A stretch of 64,000 bases of DNA from Chromobacterium haemolyticum DSM 19808 (GTDB lineage Bacteria; Pseudomonadota; Gammaproteobacteria; Burkholderiales; Chromobacteriaceae): positions 1 to 64,000 of the forward strand of contig NZ_JONK01000017.1 in the NCBI RefSeq assembly GCF_000711885.1. Reading direction: 5' to 3'. Below are positions 53,343-61,500 of this stretch, one piece after another. Below the pieces are notes generated by a model. It was not told the origin of the DNA. It was given only the letters and a program-made list of their open reading frames with translations, and made no database searches. Each line of letters starts with the position of its first letter. The stretch's first letter is position 1. Both the position numbers and the translations under genes were made by a program.

Positions 53343-54083
53343 ATGAACATCGACGCCATCCGCGAGCAGGCCTTCGCCATGCCGCTAACCAACCCCGCCT
53401 TCCCCCGCGGCCCCTACCGCTTCACCAACCGCGAATTCTTCATCATCACCTACCGCACCGATCCGGCCAAACTGCGCGAGGTGGTGCCGGAGCCGCTGCA
53501 ACCGGCCTCGGACCTGGTGAATTTCGAATTCATCCGCATGCCGGACTCCACCGGCTTCGGCGACTACACCGAAAGCGGCCAGGTGATACCCGTGCGGCTG
53601 GGCGGCGTGGCCGGCAACTACACCCATGCGATGTATCTGAACGATCACCCGCCCATCGCCGGCGGCCGCGAGCTGTGGGGCTTTCCCAAAAAACTAGCTT
53701 GCCCGCGGCTGCAAGTGCGCACCGACACCCTGGTGGGCGAACTGGACTACGGCCCGGTTCGGGTGGCCACCGCCACCATGGGCTATAAGCACCAGACGCT
53801 GGACGCCAGCGCGCTGCAGCGCTCCATGGTCAACACCCCCAACTTCCTGCTGAAGATCATTCCGCACGTGGACGGCAGCGCCCGCATTTGCGAACTGGTG
53901 CGCTTCTACTTGAAGGACGTGACCGTGCACGGCGCCTGGAGCGGGCCTGCGGCGCTGGCGCTGTTCCCGCACGCGCTGGCGCCGGTGGCGGAACTGCCGG
54001 TGCTGGAGATCGTGGAAGCGCGCCATATCATCGCCGACCTGACCCTGGGCCTAGGTGAAGTGGAATTCGATTACCTCAACTAA
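53343..54083 (+). CDS. adc: Acetoacetate decarboxylase
   Basis: 246 residues. Converts acetoacetate to acetone and CO2. The Schiff-base lysine pair lies in [10 protein letters not shown] (Lys116-Lys117), as in the Clostridium enzyme, and PFxxGPY-like [10 protein letters not shown] and ISP-type strands fit the family. It is followed by 3-hydroxybutyrate dehydrogenase, whose product is acetoacetate. The stop TAA forms part of the next repeat (TAAGAACCTG). The gene is bracketed by inverted, nearly identical repeat copies. Confidence 0.93.
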   Translation: MNIDAIREQAFAMPLTNPAFPRGPYRFTNREFFIITYRTDPAKLREVVPEPLQPASDLVNFEFIRMPDSTGFGDYTESGQVIPVRLGGVAGNYTHAMYLNDHPPIAGGRELWGFPKKLACPRLQVRTDTLVGELDYGPVRVATATMGYKHQTLDASALQRSMVNTPNFLLKIIPHVDGSARICELVRFYLKDVTVHGAWSGPAALALFPHALAPVAELPVLEIVEARHIIADLTLGLGEVEFDYLN

Positions 54084-54223
54084 GAACCTGTCCAATATCT
54101 GCTGCGCATCGGCGATACGGCGTTAAAAACAAGCTCAAAATGCTCATGTACCACGTGTACATTCCGCTTTTTCGCTCGTTTTCGCCTTGTCTCGCCCTTG
54201 CTCGCGAGACTTTGAACAGGCTC
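54084..54223 (-). repeat. Dispersed palindromic repeat copy, inverted
   Basis: 140 bp, in reverse orientation to the copy at 53004 and nearly identical to it over the central 95 bp. It starts inside the adc stop codon and is separated from the next copy by TAA. Confidence 0.88.
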
Positions 54224-54226
54224 TAA

Positions 54227-54356
54227 GAACCTATTTACGATCTGCTGCGCGGCGGCGACACGGCGTTGAAAACCCCTTAGAAAGGGTCATGTACCGCTTG
54301 ACCATTTCGCTTTTTCAGCCGTTCTCGCCTTGACTCGCGAGATCGTAAACACGTTT
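54227..54356 (-). repeat. Dispersed palindromic repeat copy, inverted and diverged
   Basis: 130 bp, from GAACCTATTTACGATCTGCT to GATCGTAAACACGTTT. It follows the previous copy directly, in the same orientation. The two together fill the 330-bp gap between adc and bdhA, leaving the last 55 bp for a promoter. Confidence 0.82.
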
Positions 54357-54413
54357 AAGAGCCGCTTCGCGGCCCGTCCCCACGCGACAACTCACCACAA
54401 CAAGGAGAGCAGC

Positions 54414-55196
54414 ATGCAATTGAACGGCAAAGTGGCCTTGATCACCGGCGCGGCCAGCGGCATAGGCAAAGCCATTGCGGAAACCTACGCCCGGGCCGGC
54501 GCGGCGGTGGCTATCGCCGACATCAATCTGGCCGCCGCGCAGGCAACGGCGGAGGAGATCAAAGCCGCCGGCGGCAAGGCGGTGGGCGTGGCGATGGATG
54601 TGACCAACGAGGAATCCGTCAACGCCGGCACCCAAGCGGCGGTGGACGCGCTGGGCGGGCTGGACATCCTGATTTCCAACGCCGGCATCCAGATCGTCAA
54701 CCCGCTGGTGGACTACAAGTTTTCCGACTGGAAGAAAATGCAGGCCATCCACGTGGACGGCGCTTTTCTCACCACCAAGGCCGCGCTGCCGCATATGTAC
54801 AAAGACAAGCGCGGCGGCACGGTGATCTATATGGGGTCGGTCCACTCTCACGAGGCGTCCAAACTCAAATCCGCCTACGTCACCGCCAAGCATGCCTTGC
54901 TGGGCTTGTGCCGGGTGCTGGCCAAGGAAGGCGCGGAATACAATGTGCGCGCCCACGTGATCTGCCCCGGCTTCGTGCGCACGCCGTTGGTGGAGAAACA
55001 GATTCCGGAGCAGGCCAAAGAACTGGGCATCAGCGAGGAGGAAGTGGTCAAGCGCGTAATGCTGGGCAATACCGTGGACGGCGTATTCACCACGGTGGAC
55101 GACGTGGCCCAAACCGCGCTGTTTCTGGCCGCCTTCCCCAGCGCTGCGCTGACCGGCCAATCCGTCATCGTCAGCCACGGCTGGTATATGCAATGA
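54414..55196 (+). CDS. bdhA: 3-Hydroxybutyrate dehydrogenase
   Basis: 260 residues. Short-chain dehydrogenase that interconverts 3-hydroxybutyrate and acetoacetate with NAD. Motifs: [12 protein letters not shown] cofactor site, NAG (ISNAGIQ), catalytic Ser in [11 protein letters not shown] and Tyr-x-x-x-Lys in SAYVTAKHA. The C-terminal [19 protein letters not shown] segment is characteristic of the BdhA group. AAGGAGAG precedes the ATG at 54414; the upstream open frame runs into a repeat. Its stop overlaps the start of the next gene (ATGA). Links to polyhydroxybutyrate use. Confidence 0.92.
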   Translation: MQLNGKVALITGAASGIGKAIAETYARAGAAVAIADINLAAAQATAEEIKAAGGKAVGVAMDVTNEESVNAGTQAAVDALGGLDILISNAGIQIVNPLVDYKFSDWKKMQAIHVDGAFLTTKAALPHMYKDKRGGTVIYMGSVHSHEASKLKSAYVTAKHALLGLCRVLAKEGAEYNVRAHVICPGFVRTPLVEKQIPEQAKELGISEEEVVKRVMLGNTVDGVFTTVDDVAQTALFLAAFPSAALTGQSVIVSHGWYMQ

Positions 55197-56380
55197 CGCC
55201 GCCGCACAATCCGGCCTGCCCTCAGGCCGGCGGCCTGTACCAAAGCCGCAGCCTGCCGCCCGGCCATCGCTACCAGGTGCTGGCGCTGGTGCTTCAGGGC
55301 GGCGGCGCGCTGGGCTCCTACCAGCCCGGCGTCTATCAAGGCCTGGCCGAAGCCGACCTGCATCCTAACTGGGTGGCCGGCATCTCCATAGGCGCGCTCA
55401 ACGCCGCCATCATCGCCGGCAATCCGCCGGAACGGCGGGTGGAGCAACTGCGCGCCTTCTGGGACACCATCTGCCGGCCGCCGTTTCTGCCACCCAGCCC
55501 GTTCAGCCAACTGGACACCCACCACTGGCCCGCGAGCCTCAACGGGCTGATGGCAAGCTGGGAAGCCTGGCGCGCGCTGACCGAGGGCCAGAACGGTTTC
55601 TTCCTGCCGCGCTCTCCCTGGCCGGCCGGCGCGCCCTCTCCCGCCAACTGCAGTTTCTACGACACCGCGCCGCTGAAAAGCACGCTGGAGCGCTTCGCTG
55701 ATTTCGACCGCATCAACGACAGCGATCAGATGCGGGTATCGGTGGGCGCGGTCAATCTACGCAGCGGCAACTTCGTCTATTTCGACAACACCCGTCAACG
55801 TCTGCGCCCCGAGCATTTCATGGCCTCCGGCGCGCTGCCCCCCGGTTTCCCGGCGGTGGAGATAGACGGCGAGTACTACTGGGACGGCGGCCTGGTGTCC
55901 AATACGCCGCTGAAGCAGATACTGAGCACCGAACCCCGCAAGAACTCCTTGGTGTTCCAGGTGGACCTGTGGAGCGCCAAGGGAAAGCCGCCCACGGACA
56001 TGAAGGCGATCGCCATGCGGCAGAAGGACATCCAGTACTCCAGCCGCACCCGCCAAATCACCGATACGATGAAGCGGGAGCAGAACTACCGCGGCTTGCT
56101 GCGGCAGTTGATGGAGCTGGTGCCGGAAGCGCAGCGCGAGCACCCGGCTTACCGTCGCGCCCATGAGCTGGCCTGCGGCCGGCTGCTGAAGGTGATCCAC
56201 CTGATCTACCAGGACAAGGAGTACGAGGACCACCACAAGGATTATCAGTTCGGCGCCCAGACCATGCGCGCGCACTGGGCCAGCGGCTACCAGGACATCT
56301 GCCGCACGCTGGGCCACCCGGATTGGCTGGAGATGCCGTCGCCGGACCGGCCCTTCGTCACCCACGACGTGCATCGCTGA
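55193..56380 (+). CDS. Patatin-like phospholipase with C-terminal DUF3734 domain
   Basis: 395 residues. Patatin dyad: [19 protein letters not shown] oxyanion loop, [10 protein letters not shown] nucleophile Ser near 64, DGG ([13 protein letters not shown]) catalytic Asp near 228. The C-terminal third ([24 protein letters not shown] onward) fits DUF3734, a common extension of this group. It starts within the last codon of bdhA, so it is part of the ketone-body/PHB operon, where I infer a role in lipid or polyester granule turnover. TGA is immediately followed by a repeat copy. Confidence 0.9.
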   Translation: MTPPHNPACPQAGGLYQSRSLPPGHRYQVLALVLQGGGALGSYQPGVYQGLAEADLHPNWVAGISIGALNAAIIAGNPPERRVEQLRAFWDTICRPPFLPPSPFSQLDTHHWPASLNGLMASWEAWRALTEGQNGFFLPRSPWPAGAPSPANCSFYDTAPLKSTLERFADFDRINDSDQMRVSVGAVNLRSGNFVYFDNTRQRLRPEHFMASGALPPGFPAVEIDGEYYWDGGLVSNTPLKQILSTEPRKNSLVFQVDLWSAKGKPPTDMKAIAMRQKDIQYSSRTRQITDTMKREQNYRGLLRQLMELVPEAQREHPAYRRAHELACGRLLKVIHLIYQDKEYEDHHKDYQFGAQTMRAHWASGYQDICRTLGHPDWLEMPSPDRPFVTHDVHR

Positions 56381-56520
56381 GAACGTGTTTACGATCTCGC
56401 GAGCAAGGGTGAGACAAGGCGAAAGCGGCTGAGAAAGCGGAATGTACGCGTGGTACATGAGCATTTCGAAGCGGGTTTCAACGCCTTACCGCCGACGCGC
56501 GGCAGATCGTCAACAGGTGC
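56381..56520 (+). repeat. Dispersed palindromic repeat copy
   Basis: 140 bp from GAACGTGTTTACGATCTCGC to GATCGTCAACAGGTGC, beginning directly at the patatin stop codon. The centre is ATGTACGCGTGGTACATGAG. Confidence 0.85.
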
Positions 56521-56553
56521 TGAGACGGCGGAAGCCGGCGCGCGCCCGGCCTT

Positions 56554-57213
<660 letters not shown>

Positions 57214-57325
57214 CTAAAGACATGCGGCGCCCGGCGCCAGCGCCAAAACGCGAACACTGCGTTTCCCGGCGCGCCGTCCGTCCTGGCCGCCGACCGACAC
57301 CCAGCGGACGTTGAACGGACTCTCA

Positions 57326-57468
57326 GAGCCTGTTCACGATCTTGCAAGCCAAGGCGAAACAAGGCGAAAACCGCTGAGAAAGCGGAGTGTACAAGTGGTA
57401 CATGAGCATTTCGAAGCGGTAGCCACCGTGTCACGCCTCACAACGCGCAGCAGATCGTGAACCGGTTC
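57326..57468 (+). repeat. Dispersed palindromic repeat copy
   Basis: 143 bp from GAGCCTGTTCACGATCTTGC to GATCGTGAACCGGTTC. Its right end abuts the cysM stop codon (TGAGAACC on the minus strand). The centre is GTGTACAAGTGGTACATGAG. Confidence 0.87.
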
Positions 57469-58353
57469 TCAACCAAACAGGCCGGTGGACAGGTAGCGAT
57501 CGCCGCGGTCGCAGACAATGGAGACAATGACCGCGTTTTCCAGCTGGCTCGACAGGCGCAAGGCCACCGCCAGCGCGCCGCCGGACGAAGGCCCGGCCAG
57601 AATGCCCTCCTCGCGCGCCAGCAGCCGCGCCATATCCTCCGCCTCCTGCTGGCTGACATGCTGCAAATCGTCCAGCTGCGAGAAATCGCAGATCTTGGGC
57701 ACGTAGGGGTCTTCCCATTTACGGATGCCGGCAATCTGACTGCCTGGCTCCGGATGCACGCCCACAATCTGGATGGCCGGGTTTTGCCGCTTCAGGTAGC
57801 TGCCGGTGCCCATGATGGTGCCGGTGGTGCCCATGCTGGACACGAAGTGAGTGATGCCGCCCCGGGTGTCCTGCCAGATTTCCGGCCCGGTGCTTTCATA
57901 GTGGGCCAGCGGATTGTCCGGATTGGAGAACTGGTCCAGGATGCGGCCCTGGCCGGCGGCTTCCATCTTGCGCGCCAGGTCGATGGAACCCGGCATCGAG
58001 GCCTCCTTGGGCGTCAGGACCACTTCCGCGCCGTAGGCGCGCATCGCCTGCACCCGCTCGGCGCTGGAGTTCTCCGGCATGATGAGGATCATCTTGTACC
58101 CCATCATCGCCGCCGCCATCGCCAGCGCAATGCCGGTATTGCCGCTGGTGGGTTCGATCAGAGTATCACCCGACTTGATCTCGCCGCGTTCTTCGGCGCG
58201 ACGGATCATGGACAGGGCCGGCCGGTCCTTGACCGAGCCCGCCGGGTTGTTGCCTTCCAGCTTGACCAGCACGGTGTTGCTGGTGACGCCGGGCAGGCGC
58301 TTGAGTCTGACCAGCGGGGTGTGGCCGACGAAATCTTCCAGATGCTTGTACAC
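57469..58353 (-). CDS. cysM: Cysteine synthase B (O-acetylserine sulfhydrylase)
   Basis: 294 residues. PLP enzyme that makes cysteine from O-acetylserine and sulfide or thiosulfate. The PLP lysine is Lys42 in NPAGSVKDRPA; SGNTGIALAMAAA is the substrate-binding loop, and VSSMGTTGTIMGTGSYLK binds the phosphate. Length and the ERGEIKSGDTLIEPTSGNTG block place it with CysM rather than CysK. GGAGAACG lies upstream. Confidence 0.94.
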   Translation of the reverse strand: MYKHLEDFVGHTPLVRLKRLPGVTSNTVLVKLEGNNPAGSVKDRPALSMIRRAEERGEIKSGDTLIEPTSGNTGIALAMAAAMMGYKMILIMPENSSAERVQAMRAYGAEVVLTPKEASMPGSIDLARKMEAAGQGRILDQFSNPDNPLAHYESTGPEIWQDTRGGITHFVSSMGTTGTIMGTGSYLKRQNPAIQIVGVHPEPGSQIAGIRKWEDPYVPKICDFSQLDDLQHVSQQEAEDMARLLAREEGILAGPSSGGALAVALRLSSQLENAVIVSIVCDRGDRYLSTGLFG

Positions 58354-58438
58354 GACGCGTTCTCCAACGGGGAACGGTCATTATACCGATTGGCTATCAG
58401 CAAAGACGGAATCCTTATGTCTAAGCAAATAACCGTTA

Positions 58439-58464
58439 CGCTCCCTCGCGGCGGCGAGGGAGCG
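58439..58464. repeat. Perfect GC-rich hairpin downstream of the giant gene
   Basis: 11-bp inverted repeat CGCTCCCTCGC/GCGAGGGAGCG with a 4-nt loop, between cysM and the end of the giant LysM-like gene. No T run follows on either strand, so it may be a weak terminator or a message stabiliser. Confidence 0.55.
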
Positions 58465-58520
58465 GGTCTTGCGCCAGAGGGAGGCCGCCCTCCGGCGCGC
58501 GGCGGAGCCTGGGCGGTTGA

Positions 58521-61500
58521 TCAAACCATGGGCGGCTCGATTCTGGTGAGCTCCAGGAACACATTGCGCAAGCGCAACAAGGGCTGAGCTTGTTCAGTCA
58601 AATTGGAGCTGACGGTCAGGTCGAACCACAAGCTGCCGCCTTTTTGCTCCGGTTCGTGCGCGGCGAACCAGTCCACGCAACCCCGGGCTTGCTGGACAAC
58701 GACGTCGGCCAGCGGCAGACCGCCGCCGCCCTCTTGCAAGGCCACCTCGGTAGGCGGCATCAGGTAGACCGGCAAGCGCACCTTGCTCAACGCATCGTTC
58801 AGCCGGTACTCGTAATATACCGTCAGGCTGAGGATGGCGCTGTCGCTGCCGGCATGGCCGAACAAAGCCTGATAGAACAAGCCAAGCTGGCACTCCAGCG
58901 ACCGGCTCACCGGCTGGTCCGCGCCCTGGGCGTAGATGACAGCCATGTTCACCGGCTGATCCGAATCCACGGTGGGACGCAGCGGCGCGGACAGGGACAC
59001 CGTCGGCGTCTGATAGACGAACGGCTCCGCCGTCGGCTTGCCCGGCACCAACTCCTCGTTGCGCCGCAGGAAGACCTGAGCGTTGGCGTCCTGCCGCTCC
59101 AGGATATCCAGGTCCGGCAATACCACCATGCGCGCGGCGATGCCCTTGCCTTCGGACGCGGCCAGATAGGCGCCGGTGCTCCGATCAAGATAAGTGAAGG
59201 AACGGCTCAGGCCTTCTCCCTCCTCCGGCTCGCACTCGTATCGCTCCGGCTCCACCTGCACGAAAGGTTGGCCGGCGCGCTCGGGCAGCGGCTGCGCCAG
59301 CGTCAGCGTCACTCGCAGCGCGCTCACCTTGCCTCCATCCGGGTTGACGCGCTCCACCGCGTCCTCCTCAATGACGAAGCGTATCGGTTCCGCCTGCGCC
59401 AGCAGCCGGCTGTTCGCTTGCAACAAGCCCCCGCCGCCGGCGCTGTCCGCCAGCCACTGCACCATCTCGCCGGCGGACAGCAGCGCCGCCTCGGCGTTCT
59501 GGATCTGAGCCGGGTCCTTGCTGTTGATGTCCAGCGGCAGCAAGAAGCGGTTCAGATCCTCCACCACCTTGGGAAAGACCTGGGTCATTTCCGCCAGGTT
59601 GTCGAACAGATCCCGGCTGAGCGCCATCGCCCTCAAACCGGATTGTCCGCCCAGATTGAAATCAATCTGGCCGTTGATCGCGTCCTGCTCGAAATGGCGT
59701 TGCAGCGCATAGCGCAGCCGATAATTCCAACGACTCAGCGCGGCCAGCGGATTGTAGTCGCCGGGCCGGCTGCAAGCCGGGTCCCCGGCGGCCGTAAGCC
59801 GCGCCGCCATGACTTCATCCGCAGGCAGACGGCACGGGCAAGCGATGTCGGCGTTGGCCGCCGCCTCCTGCAGGGTCAGGGTCGGCGTTTCCGGGAAGGC
59901 GCGCAGCACGATGGGGGTGCTGAAAGCGCCCAACGCCTGGCGCAGCGGCCAGCTCTCGCCGGCGGTGTCCGCCACGAAACTGAGCCAGGACGACGGCTGG
60001 TAGCCGCGGATGCCGGCCAGCGCGCCGATCTGGTGTTCAATGTTCTGTCCTTCGAACACCAGGTCCAGGTCCACTTTCTTGGCCTCCAGGCCCGCGCTGG
60101 AGAGCAGGAAGCTCAGCAGGCGAGTATTGCCGCCGCCGTCGCCGGCCAGCTTCAATCCCAGCTTGGGCGCGGTCAGAGACAGGTTGCCGCGGCCCATGAT
60201 GCCGCTGCCGCCCGGCTGGCTCACAATATTGCCGTATAGCCGCGGCGTCAGTTCCGCGCCCGAGGGTTGGATCGCGGCATTGACCTCGGCCTGGAACTGC
60301 AGACCGGCGCGCACCGCGTAGAACTCGCTCAGCGTGCCCAGCATCCTCTGGAAGAAGGCTTCGCGGATCGCGTCCAGTTCCCTCTGGTCCGCGCTCTCGT
60401 CGCGGAACACCGGAATCATCGCGCTCTTCAAGGCTTGGGCCAGCGCTTCTTTCGCGTCCAGCAGTCCCTGCATCGCGTTGTTGCCGGTCAGGCTGCGCAA
60501 GATCTGCGCCGGCGCGACATAGGCCGGCGACAGCAATTGGTCAATGCGAGCCAACGAGGATTGCAGCCATTGATCCAGATCCACGTCGGTGAAAGCGCGC
60601 GGCTCGGCCGGGTCCTGCAGGCTGATCACCTTGCCCGTGCGGTAGGGAATGATGGCCGCGTCCATCTTGGACGCCAATTGATTGGATACCGGCCTGGGCG
60701 CGAACTGCTTGGGTTGGCCCGGATTGAGCAGACGGTAGGAGATGCCCTGCGCGGCGTCCCGTCCCAACTGCACCGCCCACAAGGTCATGCCGGAGCCGCC
60801 GGTGAAGGCGTTGCGATCGCTGCCGGTGGCCACTTGGTAGCGCGGCCCCTGCGGAGTGGACAGCGCTTGCTCGAAGCGGGCCGCAAACTGCTTGAGATCG
60901 CGCTGGGCGCTCGCCGCGGCCTGGTCGCCTTGCAGCGGGCCGGTGGACGGCGACAACAGCGTGCCCGCTTCGGCCACGCCGGACACCGCCGCCAGCGCGC
61001 CGCTCACCAACTGCGGTTTGCGGCTCAAGGTCAGGCTGGCGTCCAAGCGGAAGATCTGGTCGTCGTTGATCTGGCCAGCCTGCAGCGGCGCGCTCAACTC
61101 CAACAGCGGCTGGAAGCCGGCGGCTCGCTCTTGATGGCTGCCGCTGCTGTTGGGCAGCAAGCTGTTGAGCCAGGCGTAGATGTCCACCGCCCAATTGACC
61201 AGCGCCGCCTGCTGCGAGGGCTCCAACAGCGCGGTCTCCGGGCAGACGCTGCTGCTCAGCTCGATGCCGAGGCCGTTGGGGTCTTGCAACTGATACAAGA
61301 CCTTGGCGTAGATGGCGATGGCCTGTTCGATGCGCTGCCGACCACCGGCGTCCAGCGCCTTGGCCGCGTCCAAATAGGGCTGCTGGTCAAAGGCCAGCGA
61401 CACCTTGAGCCCCGCCTTGCCGTCTTGCAAGGTGGCGAACAGGTAGTCGTTGGCCACAGACGGCCATTGACCGATGCCCAACACGCTGTCGGTATAGCCG

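Noticed and set aside
53004..54356. Repeat copies as an attachment site or integron-like array
   Set aside because: No integrase or cassette structure is nearby, and the same repeat is scattered singly elsewhere in the window.
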